Shown here: in pieces, positions 1 through 8,182 of the stretch
Layout of the letters: every line of letters begins with the position of its first letter
Position numbering within the stretch: position 1 is the first letter of the stretch
From: Winogradskyella sp.
GTDB lineage: Bacteria > Bacteroidota > Bacteroidia > Flavobacteriales > Flavobacteriaceae
Direction: 5' to 3'
Assembly (NCBI RefSeq): GCF_028282165.1
Contig: NZ_JANQIM010000004.1
Span: 1-64,000, forward strand
Length of the DNA: 64,000 bases
Program-made: the position numbers and the translations under genes
Notes under the pieces: generated by a model
The model's database searches: none
The model's input: the letters and a program-made list of their open reading frames with translations, nothing else
What the model was told of the DNA's origin: nothing

Positions 1-13
1 TATTTAGTTGTTT

Positions 14-158
14 ACCTAACGCATACGCCATATGCAAATTGGCATAGCCCAGCGATGATGTACATATCTCAAGGTGTGGGAATTGGAGCTTTAGCGACAA
101 TGTAGCAACTTGAGTTCACCTTTAGGTGAATTGTACATCATCACCTAAATATACGCAA
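14..158. repeat. Imperfect palindrome flanked by short direct repeats, upstream of a tyrosine recombinase
   Basis: Positions 54-64 (GATGATGTACA) and 132-142 (TGTACATCATC) are a perfect 11-bp inverted repeat. Inside it lie a second pair, CTCAAG at 68-73 and CTTGAG at 109-114, and a tight 7-bp hairpin at 115-130 (TTCACCT, TT, AGGTGAA). The whole block is flanked by a direct repeat: ACCTAA-CGC-ATACGC at 14-28 and ACCTAA-AT-ATACGC at 143-156. A third ATACGC occurs at 298-303, next to the recombinase start, and it shares ATATG with the first copy. I infer a recombination site or a folded single-strand substrate, comparable in design to an attC or attI site, but the canonical integron core GTTRRRY is not visible. 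No gene is supported in 1-310. Confidence 0.5.
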
Positions 159-310
159 TAAATCAATTCAACACAATATCTATACAAGACTGATCAAATG
201 TGCTGCTATATCTACCCCTAACAAAAATTAGCTATTGCGCAAAATGTATATCAAAATTAAAAATTATATATATTTGCCAGGCATTAAGATATACAAAATA
301 CGCATATGAC

Positions 311-1381
311 ATGGATTTTCAGTTTTATACATTTCATTTTGGGGTTTATCAAGGGAAAAAAGTCATATGGATTAAATTTCCATACACACTTACCCTAGAA
401 TACAAGCTTAGACAAAATTTGCCAACAGCCAAGTGGAGCCCATCTCGTAAACGTTGGTATGTCAACGATATACCAGTTGTTAGGGAATTATTGGGGCTAG
501 AAATAGCAAGTCCTACTCAAAAATACTTATCAAAAATACACAGTGTAAATCAACTTCCTTTTTTAGAGTTTTATGATCAGCTAAAGCTTAAAGCCTACAG
601 TAAAAATACAATAAGGATATACCTTGCCGAATTTGCACATTTGCTTATAATCCTAAAGCGCCATAAAGTTGATGAACTTAGCCAGACTAGATTAAAGGAT
701 TATTTTTTGTATTGTGTTAAGGTACTGCACATGGGTGAGCGCAAAATGAACGGAAAAATCAATGCTGTTAAATTTTATTTCGAAAAAGTGAGGCATCAGC
801 CCACTATGTTTTTTGATATTCCAAGACCCAAAAAGCCTGTTACCCTGCCTAAGATGTTGAGCAAGTCGGAAATTAAACGCTTATTTAAAGTGGTAGAAAA
901 CCCAAAACATTCTTTAATTCTTAAACTATGCTACGGTATGGGACTTAGAGTTAGTGAAATTGTAAATCTTAAGATTCCCCATATTAACAGCGATAGAATG
1001 CAAGTGCTTGTTAAAGGCGCTAAGGGCAAAAAAGATCGCTATGTTAATCTACCCACTTCTGTTTTGGAGGAATTGCGTAGTTATTATAAAGCCTATAGAC
1101 CAAAAGGTTGGCTTTTCGAGGGACAATATGGTGGGCCCTACAGCACAAGAAGTGCTCAGGCAGTTTTTAAGCGTGCTATGTCAAAGGCCAATATTAACAA
1201 GAACATTGGCATACATGGTCTTCGTCATAGTTATGCAACGCATTTGTTAGAGCTTGGTGCGGATTTAAGATTTATTCAAAAATTACTCGGACATCACAAT
1301 ATAAAGACAACCCAAGTGTATACACATGTATCCAAAAGAACCCTAAATAATGTTAAAAGTCCGTTGGATAGTTTAGGATAA
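311..1381 (+). CDS. Tyrosine recombinase / site-specific integrase
   Basis: This is a 356-residue tyrosine recombinase. The catalytic set is intact: Arg in GLRVSEIVNL (about residue 212), Lys in the KGAKGKKDR beta-hairpin, His-x-x-Arg in HGLRHSYATHLL (about 301), His in LLGHHNIKTTQ and the nucleophile Tyr in QVYTHV (about 337). An N-terminal module of about 65 residues with KWSPSRKRWYV precedes the SAM-like core-binding domain; this module is common in Bacteroidota integrases. The C-terminus VKSPLDSLG recalls integron integrases, but the IntI-specific insertion between the catalytic patches is absent, so it is XerC/D-like or IntI-like, not a classical IntI. I start at ATG 311, because the in-frame extension to 200 is Cys/Tyr/Ile-rich and unlike the family. 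The palindrome at 14-158 lies directly upstream. Confidence 0.9.
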   Translation: MDFQFYTFHFGVYQGKKVIWIKFPYTLTLEYKLRQNLPTAKWSPSRKRWYVNDIPVVRELLGLEIASPTQKYLSKIHSVNQLPFLEFYDQLKLKAYSKNTIRIYLAEFAHLLIILKRHKVDELSQTRLKDYFLYCVKVLHMGERKMNGKINAVKFYFEKVRHQPTMFFDIPRPKKPVTLPKMLSKSEIKRLFKVVENPKHSLILKLCYGMGLRVSEIVNLKIPHINSDRMQVLVKGAKGKKDRYVNLPTSVLEELRSYYKAYRPKGWLFEGQYGGPYSTRSAQAVFKRAMSKANINKNIGIHGLRHSYATHLLELGADLRFIQKLLGHHNIKTTQVYTHVSKRTLNNVKSPLDSLG

Positions 1382-1393
1382 GCTGTAATAATA

Positions 1394-1837
1394 TTAGCTT
1401 TTAATCACATCCTTGTACTCCTCAAAAAAGGCCTCAAATAAGATCATGTTGGTATTAAAGAATTCCATAACCATTTGCCAGGTGTTTTTATTATGGATAG
1501 AGACCTTTGCATCTAGCGGTAAATAGATGCGTGAAATTTCCTTGCCGTTGTCTAAATAGTATGCTTCTTCGTAAATGGCATCCGGTAAATAGTCGGTTTT
1601 TAAAATGCTTTTAAGGGCTACCAATTTTTCCCAATAATTAATTTGGTTATCCATCCCGATAGCTATCGGGACATCCTCAAGATCCAAAGCGATTAATGCC
1701 GACTTGGTGTCGAAATGAAACTTAAAGGATAGCCCTTTAATCTTAGTATTGTACAAGAGCCATTTCCTTGGGAAGGATTTTCCAAAGCTGGTCCAGAATT
1801 CCTGGCGCAACAAACGACTTTCTTCTTTACTAAACAT
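1394..1837 (-). CDS. DUF4268 domain-containing protein
   Basis: A 147-residue soluble protein that I recognise as the DUF4268 family from the opening MFSKEESRLLRQEFWTSFGK and the core FPRKWLLYNTKIKG followed by SFKFHFD. The biochemical role is unknown; the fold resembles the C-terminal domain of nuclease-like proteins, but no catalytic motif is evident here. Its ATG touches the stop codon of the ZIP transporter gene upstream (1838), so the two are probably co-transcribed. An 18-bp perfect palindrome at 1654-1671 lies inside the reading frame and encodes the residues VPIAIGM between LDLED and a helix with NYWEKL. It may be an in-frame repeat insertion. Read as co-linear with the family otherwise. 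Confidence 0.8.
   Translation of the reverse strand: MFSKEESRLLRQEFWTSFGKSFPRKWLLYNTKIKGLSFKFHFDTKSALIALDLEDVPIAIGMDNQINYWEKLVALKSILKTDYLPDAIYEEAYYLDNGKEISRIYLPLDAKVSIHNKNTWQMVMEFFNTNMILFEAFFEEYKDVIKS
1654..1671. repeat. REP-like 18-bp palindrome, copy 1 (inside a gene)
   Basis: TCCCGATAGCTATCGGGA is a perfect palindrome. Related copies stand at 33301-33318 (one central change) and 38340-38357 (one change near the end). This copy is inside the DUF4268 reading frame and keeps the frame open. Confidence 0.75.
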
Positions 1838-2512
1838 TTAGATAAAATAAGCGATTAAAACACCAAAGCATATGGCTACAAGTTTTGATAAGTTAAACTT
1901 ATGGCCTTCACTGGCTTCAAACAAAATAGTTGTTGAGATATGTAGAAAGATACCAATGACAATAGCATTAATAGTGCTAAGGTATATTGGAGCAATAGAT
2001 GTGGTATTAGATACCAATGTGCCCAAAGGGGTCATGGCCGCAAATATTAAAATAAAGCTCAACGTTTGCTCTTTGATATATTGTGATTGCAACAAAAACG
2101 ACGTCAATAGTGCTGCTATAAGAATTTTGTGTATAAAAACCCCATAGACGATATCGTTATGTTGATGAATAGGAAAGCCTTCTAAAAAACTATGAATACA
2201 AAGGCTAATGAATAAGAGCCATGGAAATTTCTTGTTATTGTCTCTGATATGCACATGGCCATGTTCGGCGCCTTTAGATAAAAACTCCAGAATAATCTGC
2301 AGTAAAATACCACACATAATAAAAAGCCCTGTGAGTTTGGCATCGAGGGACTCATAGACTTCTGGGAGTAAGTCAAAAAGTGTTAAGGCCAATAAAAAAG
2401 CACCACTGAAGGATAGTAGTAATTTAGTGTAAATAGACTTTTGCTGTTTAGTTAAAAAGCCAATGATAACACCAATGATAATAGCGTATATTGGAAACAA
2501 GTATTTATTCAT
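1838..2512 (-). CDS. ZIP family divalent metal transporter
   Basis: A 224-residue integral membrane protein with about seven to eight hydrophobic segments, fitting the ZIP (Zn/Fe permease) family. Seen directly: a His-rich cytoplasmic-loop segment EHGHVH after the third helix, the TM4 metal-site signature HSFLEGFPI (family form HSxxEG), and a TM5 segment beginning HKILIAALL, which in Bacteroidota members often reads HKxPxA. By family knowledge it moves zinc or another divalent metal into the cytoplasm. The Pro and Glu usual in the TM5 motif are replaced, so ion selectivity cannot be read. It is the first gene of a pair with the DUF4268 gene, which starts at the base after its stop. Confidence 0.85.
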   Translation of the reverse strand: MNKYLFPIYAIIIGVIIGFLTKQQKSIYTKLLLSFSGAFLLALTLFDLLPEVYESLDAKLTGLFIMCGILLQIILEFLSKGAEHGHVHIRDNNKKFPWLLFISLCIHSFLEGFPIHQHNDIVYGVFIHKILIAALLTSFLLQSQYIKEQTLSFILIFAAMTPLGTLVSNTTSIAPIYLSTINAIVIGIFLHISTTILFEASEGHKFNLSKLVAICFGVLIAYFI

Positions 2513-2522
2513 GCCCGCAAAA

Positions 2523-3254
2523 TTACTTAAAAATCATAACTAAGCGCTCGGATGTTTCAGGATGGTATTTTTGTAATTTGTAATCGCCAAATACATCTAG
2601 TAAATGCACTTCGGTTTTACGGAATAAGTCCTTAAAATCTTCTAAAGTCAGTGCCTTAACACGTTCTTGAAATTCGAAATGCTGACCATCAATGCTAAAA
2701 CTGATATCCTTTACTATATAGCCATCGTTAACACTGCGTTTTTGATGGAAGTCAATACCTTCAACAGTTTTTATATCTTCAGCAACTAGATTGTTAATAA
2801 CATAGTTAACATTCATAAAATCAATGACTCCAAAGCCAAATTCATTAAGTTCGGCCTTAATCGAAGCAATGGTTTTAAGATTGCAAGTGTCATCATCGAA
2901 ATACCCAAAACTGGTAAAGAGGTTAAAAACGGCATCGAAGGTTTTGGGATATGGTGTGGTCATATCGTGCACATCAAACTTAAGAGTGTCATTTTCAAAT
3001 TGCTTGGCATACATTATGCTCTGCTCAGACAAATCGACTCCCGTAACATCGTAGCCCAAGGTATTAAGATATATAGAATGTCGACCCTTTCCGCAAGCCA
3101 AATCCAGGATTTTACCATTTTCTGGTAAGTTGAGGTAGTTGGTAAGATTATCCATAAAGCCTTGTGCCTCTGTATAATCCCTGTCTTTATATAAAATGTG
3201 GTAATAAGGGGTGTCAAACCACGAAGCGTACCACTGTTCAGTTGATTTTGCCAT
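2523..3254 (-). CDS. Class I SAM-dependent methyltransferase
   Basis: A 243-residue Rossmann-fold methyltransferase. Motif I is ILDLACGKGRHS (residues 49-60), the acidic end of beta-2 is VTGVDLSEQS (about 70-79), and motif III-like DAVFNLFTSFGYF follows near residue 110. The second half, with an all-beta segment rich in EFQERVKALTLEDF, matches the C-terminal cap seen in small-molecule methyltransferases of the Methyltransf_25 type. The substrate is unknown. The gene lies 10 bases upstream of the ZIP gene on the same strand and is divergent from the RlmL-like gene at 3311, with about 56 bases between the two start codons. Confidence 0.85.
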   Translation of the reverse strand: MAKSTEQWYASWFDTPYYHILYKDRDYTEAQGFMDNLTNYLNLPENGKILDLACGKGRHSIYLNTLGYDVTGVDLSEQSIMYAKQFENDTLKFDVHDMTTPYPKTFDAVFNLFTSFGYFDDDTCNLKTIASIKAELNEFGFGVIDFMNVNYVINNLVAEDIKTVEGIDFHQKRSVNDGYIVKDISFSIDGQHFEFQERVKALTLEDFKDLFRKTEVHLLDVFGDYKLQKYHPETSERLVMIFK

Positions 3255-3282
3255 AAGTGTAATGCATGCTGCAAAAATAGTT

Positions 3283-3290
3283 TAAATTTG
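3283..3290 (+). promoter_or_regulatory. Candidate -7 box TAAATTTG
   Basis: It matches the Bacteroidota -7 consensus TAnnTTTG and lies 20 bases before the ATG at 3311. No convincing TTG is seen at the -33 position. Confidence 0.35.
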
Positions 3291-3310
3291 TCTTCTTTAT
3301 GACGTAGCAC

Positions 3311-4474
3311 ATGGACAATAATTTCAGAATGGTCGCCAAAACCTTATTTGGCTTCGAAGATCTTTTGGCAAAAGAGTTAACACAACTTGGTGCTATGCAG
3401 GTTGAAAAGGGCGTACGCAATGTCAGTTTTGTTGGTGACAAAGGTTTTATGTACAAAGCCAACATGGCGCTTCGTACCGCTATAAAAATATTGAAGCCAA
3501 TAAAATCCTTCAGGGTAGTTAGAGAAGAGGACCTTTACAAAAACATCAAAACCATCAAATGGGAAGACTACCTAAAACCTTCGGGTTCATTAGCGGTTGA
3601 CGCTACCGTGCATCACAGTGTTTTTACGCATTCGCAATACACTGCTTTAAAGACAAAAGATGCTATTGTCGATCGTTTTAGGGAACAGGGCGGTACACGT
3701 CCTAATGTAGATTTGCGTTTTCCAGATTTAAAAGTCAACGTTCATATAGATCGCCAACGTTGCACCATTTCATTAGATACTTCGGGCGAATCCTTACACC
3801 GAAGAGGGTATAAAACGGCGACCAATATTGCGCCTATTAGCGAAGTGCTTGCTGCAGGTCTCATTATGATGAGCGGTTGGGATGGCCAGACCGATTTTAT
3901 GGATCCTATGTGCGGAAGCGGCACTATTTTGGCAGAAGCTGCCATGATTGCATGTAACATTCCGCCTAATTTAATGCGTAAGGAATTTGCCTTTGAGCGA
4001 TGGGACGATTGGGATGTGGATTTATTTGAAACCATTGAAGAATCACTTTTGAAGAAAACACGGGATTTTCATCATAAGATTATAGGTTACGATAAATCAC
4101 CTTCTGCCATAAGAAAAGCGAAAACCAATATTAAGAATGCCCATTTAGATGAGTTTATCCATATTCAGCATGAAGATTTCTTTAAGACCCAAAAGGCGGG
4201 TACCGATAAGCTGCATATGGTATTTAACCCTCCATATGGCGAACGTCTTGAGAATTTGAATATTGAGCAATTCTATGGTAATATTGGTACTACCTTGAAG
4301 CATGGTTACCCTAATACGGATGCATGGTTAATTACTTCTAACCTAGAGGCTTTAAAGTACATAGGATTAAGACCTTCTCGAAAAATTAAGGTCTTTAATG
4401 CCAAACTGGAATCGCGTTTGGTAAAATATGAAATGTACGAAGGAAGCCGTAAGGCAAAGAAACAACATCATTGA
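3311..4474 (+). CDS. THUMP-domain rRNA (guanine-N2) methyltransferase, RlmL-like
   Basis: A 387-residue THUMP-methyltransferase. The N-terminal ferredoxin-like plus THUMP region runs to about residue 165 and includes FGFEDLLAKELTQLGA and SLHRRGYKTATNIAPISE, the latter typical of RlmL and TrmN-like proteins. The methyltransferase domain carries MDPMCGSGTILAEAAM (about 196-211) and the catalytic N-P-P-Y motif NPPYGERL (about 305-312), which marks N-methylation of a base. By family it makes m2G on 23S rRNA (G2445 in E. coli RlmL). It lacks the RlmK half of the E. coli fusion, as is usual outside the gamma-proteobacteria. Its end overlaps the converging DUF4136 gene by 7 bases. Confidence 0.9.
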   Translation: MDNNFRMVAKTLFGFEDLLAKELTQLGAMQVEKGVRNVSFVGDKGFMYKANMALRTAIKILKPIKSFRVVREEDLYKNIKTIKWEDYLKPSGSLAVDATVHHSVFTHSQYTALKTKDAIVDRFREQGGTRPNVDLRFPDLKVNVHIDRQRCTISLDTSGESLHRRGYKTATNIAPISEVLAAGLIMMSGWDGQTDFMDPMCGSGTILAEAAMIACNIPPNLMRKEFAFERWDDWDVDLFETIEESLLKKTRDFHHKIIGYDKSPSAIRKAKTNIKNAHLDEFIHIQHEDFFKTQKAGTDKLHMVFNPPYGERLENLNIEQFYGNIGTTLKHGYPNTDAWLITSNLEALKYIGLRPSRKIKVFNAKLESRLVKYEMYEGSRKAKKQHH

Positions 4475-5043
4475 ATCTCTTCCTTAAATTCCTCAGGATT
4501 TTGTCCAACTTGTGTTTTTGGATAGGTTTCAAATAAGTTTTTAACTAATTCACTAATGTAGGGCTCTAGTTTCTTTTTCGATTTATCGAGCTCACAAATA
4601 ATCGATGCATGCCAAAGTACCTTATTGGTTTTAAAATCGGCGACATAAACCACCAGTGTTTCTTCTTCGTAGGATTCTTCGTGAATTGAGCAATTCTCCC
4701 AATACTCTAAGTATTTAGAATGCTCGCAGTTTTTAAATTGAGCCTTTTCTTCGCTAATCAAAATCCTGAATCCTGCTTGTAACTGAGGTTTTAGGACATT
4801 TGTTTTATGGGCTTTGTTTTCCATCTCTATGGCAACGGCATCACCGATGAGATGTCTAACGGTTTGGTTGTCTATTTGCGGATGGTCGAGATGCTCTACG
4901 CTAAAGTCCTCAATACATAATACATAAGTATCGTATTGGTTAAAATCAACCTCTAGGTTATAGTCGTAAACAACTTCGCTTGTGGCGGCACAATTAAAAA
5001 GCAGTAAAAGTAAAAAAGTGGATAAAATTGAATAAACTCTCAT
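4468..5043 (-). CDS. DUF4136-like lipoprotein
   Basis: A 191-residue exported lipoprotein: the signal peptide ends in a lipobox LLFNC (Cys18), with AATSE after it. The mature part begins with VDFNQYDTYV, the pattern that opens DUF4136 domains, and continues as an alpha/beta domain with a final segment KKLEPYISELVKNLFETYP, also typical of that family. It should sit in the outer or inner membrane facing the periplasm. The role is unknown. It is a single gene converging on the RlmL-like gene, with a 7-base overlap. A gene-free 126 bases (5044-5169) separates it from the next gene on the same strand. Confidence 0.7.
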   Translation of the reverse strand: MRVYSILSTFLLLLLFNCAATSEVVYDYNLEVDFNQYDTYVLCIEDFSVEHLDHPQIDNQTVRHLIGDAVAIEMENKAHKTNVLKPQLQAGFRILISEEKAQFKNCEHSKYLEYWENCSIHEESYEEETLVVYVADFKTNKVLWHASIICELDKSKKKLEPYISELVKNLFETYPKTQVGQNPEEFKEEIQ

Positions 5044-5169
5044 GACAGTGTAATTTAGAATATTCTTAAAGTTCTGAATTACTGTTTAGAAATACTATGA
5101 CAAATGTCAATTTTGGATATTAGCTATTAAATACTAGCACGAAATTAGAATATAAAAGCTAGACTAAAT

Positions 5170-5655
5170 CTAATGCCTGGCGTATTGTAGTGCCTCTAAT
5201 TGTAAATTATAATCGTATTGTAAATCCTCATGTAGCGTGCTGATTTTTTTCCTCAAGGAAATGATTTGGCGTTCGTATAAATTACTAAGTGTTCTATTTC
5301 TATGTATCGAAGGTTGTAATGTATGCAATCGCTCACAGAAGTAGAGTAGGAGTTCAACTTCAGTAGATTTTTTAAGGGAATAACGGCTATAGACTCTTAT
5401 TTGCCTAAGAATTTTTCTAATGGTTTTTTTCATGTAGAAATAGCTATTGGTATTCATCTCGCTAAAAAGTTCGTCTAAGGTCGACTTTACACTTAGTATG
5501 TAGCCATCTTCATCATGCGCTTCAAATAACAAATAGGTGAGTAGTGCCTTGTTTTCTTTTTTAAACTTTCCGAGTCTTAAACACAATTCCAGTAAATCTT
5601 CCTTTGGTAAATGTTGAAGCTCTTTTTTTATGGTAACGATAGATTCTATTTTCAT
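5170..5655 (-). CDS. Conserved hypothetical helical protein at end of a LytTR operon
   Basis: A 161-residue, mostly helical, Lys/Glu/Leu-rich cytoplasmic protein with no signal peptide or membrane segment. I do not recognise a named domain. Visible features: a helical repeat-like N-terminus (IKKELQHLPKEDLLELCLRL), a basic middle section FYMKKTIRKILRQIRVYSRYSLKK, and a C-terminal helix ending LQYARH. Its ATG is three bases after the stop of the LytTR regulator gene, so it is very probably co-transcribed with lipoprotein, kinase and regulator. The linkage suggests an accessory role in that signalling pathway, but this is inference only. Confidence 0.75.
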   Translation of the reverse strand: MKIESIVTIKKELQHLPKEDLLELCLRLGKFKKENKALLTYLLFEAHDEDGYILSVKSTLDELFSEMNTNSYFYMKKTIRKILRQIRVYSRYSLKKSTEVELLLYFCERLHTLQPSIHRNRTLSNLYERQIISLRKKISTLHEDLQYDYNLQLEALQYARH

Positions 5656-5658
5656 GAA

Positions 5659-6351
5659 TCACAAATTTAAGGCTTTTAGCACGGTCTGCTTATAGGTTTG
5701 GCCAATTGGGATTTTATGGTTGTCTATACTTATCTGATTACCGGCAAGATAATTGAGTTTTTTAAGGTTGATACTGAAAGATTTATGCGTTCTTAGAAAA
5801 TAGTGAGGTAAGTTTTCTATGAATTTGGAAAATGTACTGTGCGTCGTTATGGTTTTTTGTTTGGTATGCACCTTAACATAATCACCAAAAGCTTCGATAT
5901 ATTGAACGTCTTCAAAACGAATTTTATGTAGCGCCTTATTTTCTTTAAGGATTATGAATTCATCTTCGTTTGCATTACGATCATTGTTATGAAGTACTTT
6001 ATTTACAGCAGTGAGGAATCTTTCATAGGCTATTGGTTTTAGAAGATAGTCTATGGCATTAACCTCAAAACCATCTACCGCATATTGTGGATAGGCCGTA
6101 GTGAAGATAACCAATGGTGGATTTTGTAATGATTTGTAAAAATCCAGTCCGGATTGTTTTGGCATATTAATATCCAAGAATAATAAATCGACTTTTTCGT
6201 TGAGCTGTAAATATTTAAAGGCTTCCTCCGCATTGCTACATGTGGTTTTTAAGTCCAGTACTGGAGTTTGTGCAATAAAATGTTGCAAAACACGCTGCGA
6301 TGAAGGCTCATCATCGATAATTAAACACGAAATAGCTTTATGAGATATCAT
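5659..6351 (-). CDS. LytTR-family response regulator
   Basis: A 230-residue two-component regulator. The receiver domain (about 7-120) has the acidic pair at 13-14 (IIDDEPSS), phospho-acceptor Asp60 in LLFLDINMPK, and switch residues in VIFTTAY and the Lys of DYLLKPI. The C-terminal LytTR DNA-binding domain (about 130-230) shows IRFEDVQYIEAFGDYVKVHT and FLRTHKSFSINL. It presumably receives phosphate from the kinase encoded just upstream, whose 3' end overlaps its start by 14 bases. LytTR proteins bind pairs of short direct repeats; a loose candidate lies at 8108-8151 ahead of the operon. Confidence 0.93.
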   Translation of the reverse strand: MISHKAISCLIIDDEPSSQRVLQHFIAQTPVLDLKTTCSNAEEAFKYLQLNEKVDLLFLDINMPKQSGLDFYKSLQNPPLVIFTTAYPQYAVDGFEVNAIDYLLKPIAYERFLTAVNKVLHNNDRNANEDEFIILKENKALHKIRFEDVQYIEAFGDYVKVHTKQKTITTHSTFSKFIENLPHYFLRTHKSFSINLKKLNYLAGNQISIDNHKIPIGQTYKQTVLKALNL

Positions 6352-7408
6352 TGTTAATAGATAATCTTACTTTGAATTGTTCACTGGTTTTACTGACCTC
6401 AAATTGATGCCTATTAGGATATACCAAATTAAGATTATTCCTAATATTTTCTAACCCAATACCAGAATGTTTTTCTACTAGTTGATTCTTATTATCGAGA
6501 TTGACGTTGGCGATTGAAAATTCGAAGTTAATGCCTACTTGAGACATTTTTATGGTTATGGGTCGAGTGATTTTGCTGGTATCAATGCCATGTTTGTAGC
6601 TATTTTCCAATAAGGGCAGCAAAAGCATGGGGTAGATTTTAAAATCCTCGTCTTCAATATCAATCTCTAGACGTGCCATATGTGGTGTTTTTATGCGATG
6701 ATTTTGAAATGCAATGTAATTCTTCAACAGCGTTATTTCGTCCCTTAAAGTTACTTGTTCTGTATCAGAATCATAAATAACATAGCGCAAAATATCTGAA
6801 AGTTGAACAATGGCATTGGTAATATCGTCTTTTTTTTCTAGAGCCAGTGCATAAATCACATTAAGCGAATTGAATAAAAAATGTGGATTGATTTGCGCTC
6901 TTAATGCTGACAATTGCGATTCTATTTGTTTATTTTTTTGCTTTAAGATCTTGTTTTCACTTTTATTAAAATAGAACCAATCTTCGGCCAATTTTATCAA
7001 TGTTGATGCTATTAAAAAAATCGTGAATACAAACAGGATATTTTCATTAGATAAATATGAAATAAAGAAAAAGCTCGTAAAAAGTGTATCTAAAACAGGT
7101 TGTATTAGCCAGCTACTTAAAAAGGCGAAAACCAACAGGTTTAAAAAAAAGCATAGCCCATAAGCTATATATTGCTCTTTCTTTAAGAGTCGTGGCATTA
7201 GGATGTAAAAATTAATCGATGTAGGTATCGACAAGGCAATTATGAAAGTAACTGTATAGATAAAGTCTATAGTTATTGGTGGATTTCCCTTTGAAAATAC
7301 AAACAACAGAATTATAAATGCTAAAGACCACAGTCCACTATTAAATAATAACGGTCTGTGGTAATTATTAGATCGTTTTACTAATAATTTAAAACTAAGG
7401 TCTTGCAT
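6338..7408 (-). CDS. LytS-type sensor histidine kinase
   Basis: A 356-residue membrane kinase. Four hydrophobic segments occupy about residues 20-155, followed by a coiled coil (ENKILKQKNKQIESQLSALR) and the His_kinase domain: phospho-acceptor His near residue 174 in AQINPHFLFNSLN, an N-box LLPLLENSYKHGI (about 267) and a G-box GIGLENIRNNL (about 316). It lacks a recognisable periplasmic sensor domain, so sensing probably takes place in the membrane or through the adjacent lipoprotein. The gene overlaps both the lipoprotein gene upstream and the regulator gene downstream by 14 bases, a sign of translational coupling. Confidence 0.92.
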   Translation of the reverse strand: MQDLSFKLLVKRSNNYHRPLLFNSGLWSLAFIILLFVFSKGNPPITIDFIYTVTFIIALSIPTSINFYILMPRLLKKEQYIAYGLCFFLNLLVFAFLSSWLIQPVLDTLFTSFFFISYLSNENILFVFTIFLIASTLIKLAEDWFYFNKSENKILKQKNKQIESQLSALRAQINPHFLFNSLNVIYALALEKKDDITNAIVQLSDILRYVIYDSDTEQVTLRDEITLLKNYIAFQNHRIKTPHMARLEIDIEDEDFKIYPMLLLPLLENSYKHGIDTSKITRPITIKMSQVGINFEFSIANVNLDNKNQLVEKHSGIGLENIRNNLNLVYPNRHQFEVSKTSEQFKVRLSINNDIS

Positions 7409-8057
7409 TATTTGGGTTTAAGGTTATAATGTCGTCATTGTTCCATTTGTTTTCAATCTCTGAAGACATAAATTTTTTGAGGAAACTGTGTAACTCCTCA
7501 CTGCTTGCTGTTAAAACCAAATCTTCATTAACACCAACTTTTTCGTGTTTTAAGCGCATTTTTTGCTCGTTAAAAAGACGCTTTACTACAGATTCTGAAA
7601 TCCAAGATAACTTTAGACTTCCATTCTTATTGAAATTGACCTTCGCCGCCGAATGTGTTTTCAATAAGTGTTGTGCAGCCATCCCGTTTAGATCATTTTC
7701 TTCAAAGTAGAAAGGCGTAAAATTTAAAAACAAATGATTATCGACCTTAAAAGGCATAGCGATAAAATAGGCCTCACTGCCTTTGCTAATGTATTCAACA
7801 TAATAGGCGTTTTTATAGCGCTCAAACTCATCATAGTCGTCTTTAGTGAGTTTGGTTTGGTCTTGATTTTCTTTTTTCCATTCGGTCTTAAACGAAGTAA
7901 ATTTCCAAGTAGACTTACCTTCTGAAATAAAATCACCGATAAGTCGATCATCAAAATATTGCGATTCTACAGTGTAAAAAGGCTGTATAGATTTTACGAT
8001 ACATGAGCTTAAGAATAAAGCTAACCCGATTAAAATAATTGATGCTCTAGTTTTCAT
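7395..8057 (-). CDS. Lipoprotein, first gene of the LytS/LytTR operon
   Basis: A 220-residue lipoprotein with signal peptide and lipobox LFLSSC (Cys19) followed by IVKSIQPFY. The mature protein is rich in Lys, Asp and aromatic residues and has alternating beta-like segments such as YVEYISKGSEAYFIAMPFKV. No named domain is recognised. Similar small lipoproteins opening with SIQPFYT are found beside LytTR pairs in flavobacteria as far as I recall. It overlaps the kinase gene by 14 bases, so it may be the sensor input, the regulated output, or both. Confidence 0.75.
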   Translation of the reverse strand: MKTRASIILIGLALFLSSCIVKSIQPFYTVESQYFDDRLIGDFISEGKSTWKFTSFKTEWKKENQDQTKLTKDDYDEFERYKNAYYVEYISKGSEAYFIAMPFKVDNHLFLNFTPFYFEENDLNGMAAQHLLKTHSAAKVNFNKNGSLKLSWISESVVKRLFNEQKMRLKHEKVGVNEDLVLTASSEELHSFLKKFMSSEIENKWNNDDIITLNPNNARP

Positions 8058-8182
8058 AATGAAGTCTTTTAATGTTTAGGTCAAAATTCTAATTATTTAG
8101 AGCATATTTCAACTAATTTCGACCAACACAGGGCAACTCATGTCGAACAATTAAGATTATCAATTTTAACAGGAGCTTGGCT

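Noticed and set aside
200-310. Extension of the integrase reading frame to 200
   Set aside because: The 37 added residues are Cys/Tyr/Ile-rich and unlike family N-termini, whereas the product from ATG 311 begins where homologues do.
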